Origin: CAZBGL01 sp964491375
Lineage (GTDB): Bacteria > Desulfobacterota > Deferrisomatia > Deferrisomatales > Deferrisomataceae
Assembly (NCBI GenBank): GCA_964491375.1
Contig: CAZBGL010000298.1
Coordinates: 1-6,588 of the forward strand
Length of the DNA stretch: 6,588 bases
Direction: 5' to 3'
This document shows, piece after piece, positions 1-6,537 of the stretch. Made by a program: the position numbers and the translations under genes. Numbering within the stretch: position 1 is the first letter of the stretch; each line of letters starts with the position of its first letter. The notes under the pieces were generated by a model that searched no databases, was not told where the DNA came from, and was given only the letters and a program-made list of their open reading frames with translations.

Positions 1-117
1 CGCGGATCCGAGCCCCCGGGCCGGGTGGGAACGGCCCGTTCGATCCGCACGGGTCCGGGAGGGCCCCCTGCGAGGCGCGGGCGCGGGTGTGGGAGGCGGT
101 GCCTCAGGCGGGCCGGT
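1..117. other. Region after pilW with inverted repeats, no supported gene
   Basis: Past the pilW stop codon there is a weak hairpin (GAGGC 93-97, GCCTC 101-105). Near the edge are nested inverted repeats: outer arms GCGGATC (2-8) and GATCCGC (42-48), inner arms GGGCC (18-22) and GGCCC (33-37). No T-run marks an intrinsic terminator. The only possible minus-strand start here is a GTG at 48-50, open to the window edge, without a convincing ribosome site. Whether the operon continues cannot be told. Confidence 0.3.
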
Positions 118-3100
118 CTATGGCTCCTCCACGGCTGCCTCGGCAGGAACCGCCGGGCACGCGCCCCATCCGGCCTCCACGGTGAGCGACCCGGGCCGGA
201 GGGGGGTCAGCACGCTTCCCTCGATCCGCGCCGCCTCTGCTGGCACGACGGAAAACGTGTACCGGTCACTCAGGTCCCGGCCGGACAGGTCGAACACCCG
301 CAGCCGAACCGGGCGACCCACCTCCAGTGTGGCGGGCATCACCACGCGCGCTTCGGGACATCGGGGAGCGACCTCCACCGGGCCGGCCGTACACGGGGTG
401 CCGGGCATGCGGGCCTCGAACGTCGCCGGCGAGGGGTCCGCGAAGGTGTACGCGGGGCCGGGCAATGGGGTCCCGTCCGCCAGGAACTCGAACCGGGCCG
501 TGAGGTCGGTGCTCCCCTCGGCCACCCGGAGGGTCACCGTGTCCCCGGGAAGGGGATCGGGCGGTTCGGCCGAAAGGACCGCGTCCGGACATCCCACGGC
601 CAGGTCCACCCCCGCCTCACATCCGTTCACGTCCACGGCCACGATCCGTGCCGCGCCGATCGCCCGGGCCTCCACCTCGACGCTGGGGCCGAAGTTCCTC
701 GCGACGGCTGCCACCGAGGGGTTGTCCGATTCCCACGTGGGGGTGCCCTTGAGCCCGCTGGCCACCACGACGGCCGTGTCGCCCGGCAGGAGGCTCGTGG
801 ACGGGGTCGCCTCCAGCGCGAGGCCGCAGGCCACCCGCACCTCGGTCTCGGCCACGCACCCCGCGGCGTCTGTCGCCCGTACCACGGCCGTACCCTCGGC
901 CACGGCCTCCAGGGCGCCCGAGGGATCCACGTCGGCCACGGCCGGGGCCAGGCTCTCCCACGCGACGGCGCCCTGGGCGCCCGGAGCTCCCAGGGTGAGG
1001 CTGTCGCCCGGGGCCAGTTCCGGCGCCCCCGGGTCGATGGCGATGCGGCAGCACCGGGTGCAGATCTCCAAGTCGCTCTCCGCCCATCGGGGGTCGTACC
1101 ATACGGTGGCCTCGCCTGGGTTGCGGACGCCGCGCTCTGCCGAAAGCACCCCGTACCAGCGCACCGGGCCCAGCAGCCGGATCTCGCCCTCGGCGTACAG
1201 GGCGGCCCGGCCGTGCACCGCGAGGAAGCCGGCGGGGATCCCCCCGTCGGCCGGAACCGGGCCGAGGGGCAGGTCCTCCCGGGTCAGCCGGGCGGTGGCC
1301 TCGTCGTACCGACTGTCCAGACGCCCGGGGGCCTCCACCCGCACCGGGCTCCCCTTTCCGGGGGACCGAAACTCCACCGTGCCCGCCACGTAGATCAGCC
1401 CCTCGGTGTAGTACTTGCCCGACACGGTGTACACGGGCAGGTCCTCCAAGGGGGCCTGGTCGATGGCGCTGCCCGAGCGGAGGCCCCGGGGCGCGTCCAC
1501 GAACAGGAACTGGCCGTCGTGGGTGGCGGTGGCTACGCCGGGGGAGGGCAGGGCCGTGATCTCCTGGAAGGTGCCCACGACCCCGGTGTCCGGGTTCTGG
1601 ATGTTTCCGCCGCCTACGGGCTCCCAGTACACCCGCCGGATCCGGGCCAGTTCTTTCAGGCGGGTGTAGTCCAGCCGCGTCATCAGCCCGGCCACGTCGG
1701 GCACGGCCTGGAAGTAGTTCGGGTGGTCCGCCGAAACGAACGCTCCCGACCCACCCGGCGTGAACGGCTGGTCCAGGGCCGTTCGGGCCGGGAGTTCCGC
1801 TCCGCCCACCCGGATCGATCCGCCCACGTACGCATTGAAGAAGCGGTCCTCGGCGATCCGGCCCAAAAGGGGGGTGGCCGGCGTCTTGCGGATGAGGAGC
1901 GGTGCAGCGGGCAGAGTCAGGTCGCCCGCAACCGCAGCGTCCCCTCCGTGGACGAGGAGCGGCCCCTCCCATCCCCCAAAGGACTGGGCCGGGTGGATCA
2001 GGCACACCGGTACCGGAGGAACCAGCAAGGCCTCGGCCACGCAGTCCCGATCGGAGGGATCGTCCGGGTCGACGTAGCGGGCGCGCACGATCGCGGCCCG
2101 GTCCACCGGAGCCCTGAGCAACCCGCTGAAGGGGCCGTCGTCCGGGTCCTGGGTCACGGCGAGCACCCCCTGGAAATAAGGACTGTCCGTGGCCGGGTTG
2201 CCGTGCACGTCCACCTCGAACAGGTCCGGACTCTCGGTGTCGAGCACGGTGCCGTCCGCGTCCAGCACCTCCACCAAGAGTCCCCGGGTGGACCCTGCCG
2301 TTCGGACGATGTCGTCGGCCGCGTAGCTGCGCGTGTTCTGGTCGCAGTCCTCGACCCGGAAGAAGACCTCGCTCCCCTCGGCGGCGCACAGGGGCGTGTC
2401 CTGTGCCCGGGGATTCGAAGGCACGGCCCCCGGGTTGTCCGGCACCGGGCTGATCAGGATCCCGGAACAGGACGTGTTCACGGTCACGACTTCGGAGGCG
2501 CAGGTCACGCCCCCGAGGGCGGCCGCCGTGGCCTGGTCGGGGATGTGGGCCGTGACGCGGAACCCGTCGCCGCTCTGGGCCGTTCCGATGTAGAGGGGGA
2601 TGCGCGCGCTCTGGCCGGCCGTGCCCCCGCTGAACGCGACCTCGACGCGGTCCTTCGGGCGGTTCCGGTCGAAGCTCGGCGTCCCCCGGCTCCCGGGCTC
2701 GGGTTCGATGACCACCTCGACGGTGGTCCCCGTGGGCACGCACTGCGTGATCACCACGAACGACTCGGCGTCGCACTCCCGGTTCAGCCGGGTAACCGGA
2801 ACGCCCGCCGCGTTCTCCACCTGGACGGAACACCCGGTGCATGGGGCCAGGGCCACCGGCAGCGTACGGATCCGGGATGGATCCCACGAGGGCACGAGCC
2901 GGACCAGAGGCCGGTAGGGAAGGCCGCCCACGGTGCAGGTGGGAGCCCGGTACTGAACCGTGAACTGCCCCGCCCCCCCTCCCCCGGCCACCGTGATGTC
3001 CACTGGATCGGGCGAAAACGTCGCCCGGTTGCCCGGAGAGGCCACGCCCCCCTGGTCGGGGGTGGTGCCCGGCCCGGGCTGGGGAACCAACTCGAGACGC

Positions 3101-4704
3101 ACCGACTCCCCCGTGCCCGCCAAGGTCCACAGGGGGTTGCCGCAGGCGTCCTCCACGCCGAACGTGTCGCTCACCGGGGTGGTGGGATCGGGGCAGTCCG
3201 TGTAGGCGGCCGTGGCGATGTTGGCGGTGAGATCCACGATCCGATCCGGTTCCAGGTACACGTCCACGTCCACCCGCCCGGCCAACCCCGCGGGCTGGAT
3301 CCAGGCGAGGAACCGGTTGGGGTCGGCGGGCGACCGGGACACCCTGTAGCTGGCGTACCGCCCGTTACGGGACCGGTACGTCACCGTGCCATCGGGCTGG
3401 GTGATGCGGGCCGGGACGAGGGTCCCGAACTCCGGGTCGGGGCCGATCTCCAGATCCACCGGATGGGCCGCCACGTCATCGGCCCGGACCGGCCGGCCGC
3501 ACCCGTCGAGCACCCGGTAGCCTGTGGTCGCTTCGCCTCCGCAACTGCGGGCCTCGATCCGGGTGTCGGAAAAATCCACCGATGCGGGGAGCCCAGGCCC
3601 CACCTCCAGCGCGATCCGGGCCTCGTGGGGTGCGCACGCCCCGAACGGGGTCTGCAGGGTAGGAGGCTCGGCGGTGCGCGCGGTGACCGTGTAAACGCCT
3701 TCGGGGATCTCCGAGCAGCCGGCCGGCCAGGCCACCTTCACCCGGGCCGTGCCCGAGGCGTCGGTGGTGGCGGAGGGGCCGGTGCCGGGGGCGCCCACCA
3801 CGGACGCCCCGTGGCCCGAGGGGCCGGCGATCGACAGGATCAGGGTGCGGCCTTCCTCGGGCTGGCCTCCCCGGGTGACCCGGAAGACGAGCTCGGTTTC
3901 GCCTCCCAGCAGGTCCGGGGCCCGGAGCGGCGGACCGGCGTATGGCGTGGGGGTCACGATGGGACAGTCCCACAGGTTCCGTGGCGACACCGAAGACTCC
4001 AGCCGCACCTGCCGGTGGCCGTCGTTCAGGGGATACCGGGGATCGGGCCGGGCGGTCTCGGCCACGACCCGGATCCCGATACGTTGGATGACGGCGTCGA
4101 GGCTCTCGCCTGCGGCCACCCGGGGGCTGGTCGTGCGGTCCACCCGGTCGAGCCACTCGGACGCGCCGTCCCCGTCGAAGTCGCCCAGGTACCGGAACAG
4201 CGGGATCTCCCTGCGGGGATTGGCCAGCAGCATGGCCACGGCCTGGTCCGCTCCGCCGTTCACCTCGCGGTACAGGGTGTACAGGCCGGTGCCCGGATCC
4301 CGCTTCAAGGCGTACCGGTAGGTTTCGGCGGGCGACCCCGCATAGGGGCCGGCCGGAAACTCTGCGAACGGGTCCAGCGGACCGGCCCCGGGGACCGGGT
4401 CTCCGGGCATCTGGGCGCCGTGGTCCGGGTTGAGGTCGGCCGTAAAGGTGATCTCGTATTCGTGGGCCACGAGGAGCCGGGGCTGACCCTGTTCAACCTC
4501 CGTGCCCGCCCCGATGCTGGCGAGCGCCCGTGTGAGTTCGTCCATGGCGATCCGGGCGTTCTGCTGGGCCTCGGCGAGTTCGTCCTGTACCCGGTACGTC
4601 CGCTGGAAGGAGATGAAGACCTGGTAGAGCAAGGCGACAAAGATCCCGGTCACCGCCAGCGTGACCAGGAGCTCCACCAGGGTGAATCCGCGCCTAGTCC
4701 TCAT
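118..4704 (-). CDS. pilW: Giant PilW-type prepilin with multi-domain adhesin-like extension
   Basis: A 1528-residue secreted pilus protein; ordinary PilW proteins have roughly 200-400 residues. The leader MRTRRG is followed by F-T-L-V-E-L-L-V-T-L, giving a prepilin peptidase site after G6 and the canonical Glu at mature position 5. Residues 7-245 are PilW-like, with an EF-hand-like loop at 175-186 (D-F-D-G-D-G-A-S-E-W-L-D). Residues 270-900 hold Big_1-like Ig segments with a recurring V-x-D-x-C-G-x-P motif. Residues 905-1196 are rich in short G-x-V/I beta turns, like the beta-solenoid regions of some PilX-type proteins. Residues 1215-1528 form four cysteine-framed Ig-like repeats, the first two BIG2-like. 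There are 28 cysteines, none before residue 247. It overlaps pilX by 11 nt. I infer a minor pilin carrying its own tip adhesin in place of PilY1. The prepilin call is firm, the adhesin role inferred. It uses no TTA, CTA or TCA codons. Confidence 0.88.
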   Translation of the reverse strand: MRTRRGFTLVELLVTLAVTGIFVALLYQVFISFQRTYRVQDELAEAQQNARIAMDELTRALASIGAGTEVEQGQPRLLVAHEYEITFTADLNPDHGAQMPGDPVPGAGPLDPFAEFPAGPYAGSPAETYRYALKRDPGTGLYTLYREVNGGADQAVAMLLANPRREIPLFRYLGDFDGDGASEWLDRVDRTTSPRVAAGESLDAVIQRIGIRVVAETARPDPRYPLNDGHRQVRLESSVSPRNLWDCPIVTPTPYAGPPLRAPDLLGGETELVFRVTRGGQPEEGRTLILSIAGPSGHGASVVGAPGTGPSATTDASGTARVKVAWPAGCSEIPEGVYTVTARTAEPPTLQTPFGACAPHEARIALEVGPGLPASVDFSDTRIEARSCGGEATTGYRVLDGCGRPVRADDVAAHPVDLEIGPDPEFGTLVPARITQPDGTVTYRSRNGRYASYRVSRSPADPNRFLAWIQPAGLAGRVDVDVYLEPDRIVDLTANIATAAYTDCPDPTTPVSDTFGVEDACGNPLWTLAGTGESVRLELVPQPGPGTTPDQGGVASPGNRATFSPDPVDITVAGGGGAGQFTVQYRAPTCTVGGLPYRPLVRLVPSWDPSRIRTLPVALAPCTGCSVQVENAAGVPVTRLNRECDAESFVVITQCVPTGTTVEVVIEPEPGSRGTPSFDRNRPKDRVEVAFSGGTAGQSARIPLYIGTAQSGDGFRVTAHIPDQATAAALGGVTCASEVVTVNTSCSGILISPVPDNPGAVPSNPRAQDTPLCAAEGSEVFFRVEDCDQNTRSYAADDIVRTAGSTRGLLVEVLDADGTVLDTESPDLFEVDVHGNPATDSPYFQGVLAVTQDPDDGPFSGLLRAPVDRAAIVRARYVDPDDPSDRDCVAEALLVPPVPVCLIHPAQSFGGWEGPLLVHGGDAAVAGDLTLPAAPLLIRKTPATPLLGRIAEDRFFNAYVGGSIRVGGAELPARTALDQPFTPGGSGAFVSADHPNYFQAVPDVAGLMTRLDYTRLKELARIRRVYWEPVGGGNIQNPDTGVVGTFQEITALPSPGVATATHDGQFLFVDAPRGLRSGSAIDQAPLEDLPVYTVSGKYYTEGLIYVAGTVEFRSPGKGSPVRVEAPGRLDSRYDEATARLTREDLPLGPVPADGGIPAGFLAVHGRAALYAEGEIRLLGPVRWYGVLSAERGVRNPGEATVWYDPRWAESDLEICTRCCRIAIDPGAPELAPGDSLTLGAPGAQGAVAWESLAPAVADVDPSGALEAVAEGTAVVRATDAAGCVAETEVRVACGLALEATPSTSLLPGDTAVVVASGLKGTPTWESDNPSVAAVARNFGPSVEVEARAIGAARIVAVDVNGCEAGVDLAVGCPDAVLSAEPPDPLPGDTVTLRVAEGSTDLTARFEFLADGTPLPGPAYTFADPSPATFEARMPGTPCTAGPVEVAPRCPEARVVMPATLEVGRPVRLRVFDLSGRDLSDRYTFSVVPAEAARIEGSVLTPLRPGSLTVEAGWGACPAVPAEAAVEEP
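121..1062 (-). repeat. Four tandem cysteine-framed Ig-like (BIG2-type) repeats of the PilW protein
   Basis: Residues 1215-1528 fall into four units of about 78 residues. Each has an early Cys (1218 or 1219, 1293, 1372, 1449) and a late Cys (1283, 1362, 1438, 1516), 64-69 residues apart. Units 1-3 share a P-G-D turn about 14 residues after the first Cys. Unit 1 has the BIG2 pattern W-E-S-L-A-P-A-V-A-D-V-D then E-G-T-A-V-V-R-A-T-D; unit 2 has W-E-S-D-N-P-S-V-A-A-V. One disulfide per unit is likely. Repeats are clear in protein but not in DNA, so they are old. Confidence 0.7.
1117..1992 (-). other. Beta-solenoid-like region of the PilW protein
   Basis: Residues about 905-1196 differ from the flanking Ig-like parts. 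They have no cysteines and carry short strands separated by glycine turns, for example PLLVHGGDAAVAGDLTL, YVGGSIRVGG, GLIYVAGTVEF and FLAVHGRAALYAEGEIRLLG. Comparable segments occur in long PilX-type proteins of other bacteria and suggest a right-handed beta-helix. This is a reading of pattern only. Confidence 0.4.
2005..3897 (-). repeat. Big_1-like Ig segments within the PilW protein
   Basis: Within the protein, residues about 270-900 repeat a degenerate strand-turn motif: VFRVTRGGQPEEG (273-285), YRVLDGCGRPV (396-406), FGVEDACGNPL (515-525), VQVENAAGVPV (627-637) and FFRVEDCDQN (781-790). This resembles the V-x-D-x-x-G-N-P-V signature of invasin/intimin-type Big_1 domains, here often with a Cys before the Gly. 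Spacings are about 119, 112 and 154 residues between successive later copies. Domain borders are approximate. Confidence 0.5.
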
Positions 4705-5635
4705 GTCCCACCTTCCAGTCGGCCAGCCGCTGTTCCGGGAGGCCCGCCCGCAGGATCCGGCATTCCGCTCGGCCGCGGCCGGTCCCTGCGGCGCCCGTGC
4801 TCACGAGCCGGAACACCCCGGGCTCCACCGCCTGCGCCCGGACGGCGGCGGAACCCAGGGGATTCCCGGAAGACACCGAGAACGCCCGGTCCCAGGTCTC
4901 TGCCGATCCCGGGTCCGCATCGCCCTCCGGGGCCTCGCCCGAGGCCAGGGCGCCCAGCCAGGGGTTGCGGGAGAGCCGGTAGGGCAAGGGGCCGGGCTCG
5001 GCGGAAAGATCCAGGACCACCCGGGCGGGCGTGGTGCCGAAGTCCGTGTCCGAGGCTACCACGTCGTAAGCGTTCCCGTCGGCGTCCCAGAGGACCCATC
5101 CCTCCCAGGTGTCCCGGGACGAGACCAGGGCCCACGAGGTGTCCGGCACGGAGACGCGGGTTCCGGTCACATCCGCGGCCGGGATCTCCCTCACCAGCGA
5201 GAAGCGCCCCTCGGAGGGAAGCACCCCGTCCGACACGGCCACGGTCAGGGAGGGCGCAGCGGCGTCGGCGTTGTTCGCGTTTACCGGGAACCCGCGTCCG
5301 GTCCGGTCGTAGAGGGTGAACCCGCGGTACAGGTCCGTTTCCCATGGGGTTCCCGGCGGGAGGGAGCTTTCCACCGGGACGTCGGCCTCGGTGGGGGTCG
5401 TGGGTGCCGGTGTGCCGAGGCGGCCCCAGATCCGTGCCGCGTAGTAGCGCGCCTCCTCCAGGGCGGCCTCGGCGAGGGCCACGGCCACCCGGGCGTCCCG
5501 GTCGTGTGCCGAGATCTTGACCTCCAGGGTGGTGGACTGGATGGCCGCCGTGGCGAGCACGCTGAGAAGCGCCAGAATCATGAGGGAGGCGGCCAGCGCG
5601 AACCCCCCCTGACGGCGCGGCTGCACCCGCTTCAC
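4694..5635 (-). CDS. pilX: PilX-type minor prepilin
   Basis: A 313-residue protein with a PilX-like N-terminus: a basic leader (MKRVQPRRQGG), a likely prepilin peptidase site after G11, a hydrophobic helix at about residues 12-33, then D-R-D-A-R-V-A-V-A-L-A-E-A-A-L-E-E-A (45-62), the family's conserved A-E-A-A-L helix. The usual Glu at position 5 of the mature pilin is missing (the mature start is F-A-L-A-A); this is common in PilX proteins, which sit at the pilus tip. The C-terminus (F-R-L-V-S-T-G-A-A-G-T-G and following) matches the strand that ends many PilX proteins. W183-D-A-D-G-N-A-Y-D resembles a small calcium loop, but this is only suggestive. It starts with GTG, overlaps the thioredoxin-like gene by 4 nt and pilW by 11 nt, and so should be made together with both. 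A type II secretion-like pseudopilin is the main alternative. Confidence 0.8.
   Translation of the reverse strand: MKRVQPRRQGGFALAASLMILALLSVLATAAIQSTTLEVKISAHDRDARVAVALAEAALEEARYYAARIWGRLGTPAPTTPTEADVPVESSLPPGTPWETDLYRGFTLYDRTGRGFPVNANNADAAAPSLTVAVSDGVLPSEGRFSLVREIPAADVTGTRVSVPDTSWALVSSRDTWEGWVLWDADGNAYDVVASDTDFGTTPARVVLDLSAEPGPLPYRLSRNPWLGALASGEAPEGDADPGSAETWDRAFSVSSGNPLGSAAVRAQAVEPGVFRLVSTGAAGTGRGRAECRILRAGLPEQRLADWKVGHED
4711..4716 (-). promoter_or_regulatory. Ribosome binding site for pilW
   Basis: GGAAGG on the minus strand lies 6 nt before the ATG at 4704, inside the last codons of pilX. It fits the ATG that places the prepilin leader at the very N-terminus. Confidence 0.55.
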
Positions 5636-6069
5636 AGCCCCAGCCTCCGTCGGATGCCGCTCTCGCCCTGGGGGCCGGGCAGAACGGCCACCACCTGGCC
5701 ATCGCGCACCAGGAGGACCGCCGGGACGCCCGGCACCCCATAGCGCTCCAGGATGCCGGGGTTCCGGTCGGCGTTCATCTCGAACACCCGGGCCCTACCG
5801 TACAGGCTCACGGCCATGCGGCGTACGCTGATCCGGTAGTCGGCGCACACGTCGCAGGCCGGGCTCAACACCACGACCACCGCGGGATGCCCCCCTGCGA
5901 GCACGGCCGGCTCCCAGTCCGGTTCATCCACCTCGGCGGGCATGCAGTGGCCAGCCACCAGGGGAGCCCCGCACCGGGTGCACCGGTTGGGGGCGTCCGT
6001 CCGGTGGGGGGACACGACCGCAACGGTGCCGCACGACGAACACTGGAGGAGATAGCCGCCGAGATCCAT
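5632..6069 (-). CDS. Zinc-ribbon thioredoxin-like protein (thioredoxin 2-type layout)
   Basis: A 145-residue protein with two parts. Residues 10-33 form a zinc ribbon (C10-x2-C13 and C30-x2-C33), as in thioredoxin 2 (TrxC). Residues from about 52 form a thioredoxin fold: a hydrophobic strand V-V-V-V-L, the active site C72-D-V-C75, a strand ending in F-E-M-N-A-D, then R-Y-G-V-P-G-V-P-A-V with the expected cis-proline at P116, then R-D-G-Q-V-V. The usual W-C-G-P-C is replaced by A-C-D-V-C. The intervening pair is known to tune redox potential, so its activity may differ from classical thioredoxin. No signal peptide or membrane segment is seen, so it should be cytoplasmic. No clear ribosome site precedes the ATG; the leader is short. 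The gene heads the pilin operon, and its TGA overlaps the pilX start codon. Confidence 0.8.
   Translation of the reverse strand: MDLGGYLLQCSSCGTVAVVSPHRTDAPNRCTRCGAPLVAGHCMPAEVDEPDWEPAVLAGGHPAVVVVLSPACDVCADYRISVRRMAVSLYGRARVFEMNADRNPGILERYGVPGVPAVLLVRDGQVVAVLPGPQGESGIRRRLGL
5644..5648 (-). promoter_or_regulatory. Ribosome binding site for pilX
   Basis: GGAGG on the minus strand lies inside the end of the thioredoxin-like gene, 8 nt before the GTG start at 5635. It supports the GTG start and translational coupling. Confidence 0.65.
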
Positions 6070-6097
6070 GGATGGCCCGGGAACAAGAGATCTTTTC

Positions 6098-6125
6098 AGG
6101 ATATCGAGACGCTCCGGGGCGTCAA
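6098..6125 (-). promoter_or_regulatory. Sigma70-type promoter for the thioredoxin-pilX-pilW operon
   Basis: On the minus strand a TTGACG -35 box (6120-6125, 5 of 6 consensus bases) is followed after 16 nt by TATCCT (6098-6103, 4 of 6). The strand then turns AT-rich (GAAAAGATC), which is unusual in this GC-rich window. Transcription would start near 6091, leaving a leader of about 22 nt before the ATG at 6069. The position at the head of a run of overlapping genes supports the call. Confidence 0.55.
6108..6123 (-). promoter_or_regulatory. Inverted repeat inside the promoter, possible operator
   Basis: GACGC and GCGTC form a perfect 5-bp inverted repeat around a 6-nt centre. It overlaps the -35 box and fills most of the spacer, where a repressor or a MerR-type activator would bind. 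A second, 7-bp inverted repeat (CGCTCCG at 6110-6116, CGGAGCG at 6139-6145) shares one arm with it. Such short repeats can arise by chance in GC-rich DNA. Confidence 0.25.
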
Positions 6126-6151
6126 GGGGCCGGGAGGGCGGAGCGGTTCCG

Positions 6152-6175
6152 GGCCGGTCCGCCCGGCGGCCGGCC
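6152..6175 (-). terminator. GC-rich hairpin after the XdhC-like gene, possible terminator
   Basis: Arms GGCCGG (6152-6157) and CCGGCC (6170-6175) continue inward as CCG (6159-6161) and CGG (6167-6169). This gives 9 base pairs with one bulged base (6158) and a 5-nt loop. The hairpin lies 20 nt past the XdhC stop codon and before the next promoter, where a terminator is expected. No T-run follows on the minus strand, so intrinsic termination is uncertain. Confidence 0.35.
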
Positions 6176-6195
6176 GGTCCGGGAATCGCCAGGGG

Positions 6196-6537
6196 TCAGT
6201 TGTCCTGCGCGGGGCCCGGCAGGGCCGGTTCCACGAACACGGTCATGACCCCGCCGCACACGTCGCCCCCCCGGGTGCCCAGGTCGTCGGTGAGATCCAC
6301 CCGGATGAGCTCCGGGACGCCCGTGACGAGGAGGATGCGCAGGGCCGCGCTTCTCACCACGCTTTCCCCGCACCCGCCCCCCACCGAGCCGTAGGTGGTG
6401 CCGTCCGCGCACACGAGCATCTTCGCCCCCACCTCCCGGGGGGTGGAACCCGAGGCCTCCACGATGGTGGCGAGGCACGCGGCCTTGCCCTGGCTGGAGA
6501 GTTCCGAGAGCTTGGCAAAGATCTCACGGTCGGTCAT
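6196..6537 (-). CDS. Stand-alone XdhC/CoxI N-terminal-domain protein
   Basis: A 113-residue cytoplasmic protein matching the N-terminal domain of the XdhC/CoxI family. These proteins bind molybdenum cofactor and help load it into molybdenum hydroxylases such as xanthine or CO dehydrogenase. Visible signatures are A-T-I-V-E-A-S-G-S-T-P-R around residues 23-34, G-A-K-M-L-V at 37-42, the glycine-rich G-S-V-G-G-G-C-G-E at 50-58, and D-V-C-G-G-V-M-T-V-F-V-E-P at 92-104. Full XdhC proteins are usually 250-350 residues with a C-terminal Rossmann domain; that half is absent, and the protein ends right after the first domain. Stand-alone copies of this domain are known, so this need not be a truncation. 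The partner enzyme would have to lie upstream, outside the window. A hairpin and a separate promoter follow it, so it probably belongs to a different transcription unit from the pilin genes. Confidence 0.88.
   Translation of the reverse strand: MTDREIFAKLSELSSQGKAACLATIVEASGSTPREVGAKMLVCADGTTYGSVGGGCGESVVRSAALRILLVTGVPELIRVDLTDDLGTRGGDVCGGVMTVFVEPALPGPAQDN

Noticed and set aside
1..50. Possible next operon gene starting at GTG 48-50 on the minus strand
   Set aside because: Only about 16 codons are visible before the window edge, no convincing ribosome site, and no recognisable sequence.
89..1393. Plus-strand open frame of 434 codons
   Set aside because: Antisense to the BIG2-type repeats of pilW; Ser/Arg/Ala-rich composition, no domain and no supporting start signal.
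617..3130. Minus-strand open frame of 837 codons inside pilW
   Set aside because: A frame-shifted shadow of pilW with an Arg/Gly/Pro-rich product and no domain signature; the pilW frame is continuous through it, so no frameshift is implied.
25..5319. Very long plus-strand open frame (1764 codons)
   Set aside because: Its product is low-complexity, rich in Arg, Gly and Pro, with no recognisable domain. It runs across both minus-strand pilin genes, which have clear prepilin signatures. It follows from codon bias.
4661..5743. Plus-strand open frame of 360 codons
   Set aside because: Antisense to pilX and the end of the thioredoxin-like gene, which have firm family signatures; no independent support.
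6152..6180. Direct repeat GGCCGGTCC at 6152-6160 (as GGCCGG plus flank) and 6172-6180
   Set aside because: Nine-base repeats of pure GC-rich sequence are expected here and coincide with the hairpin; no array or mobile element ends are present.
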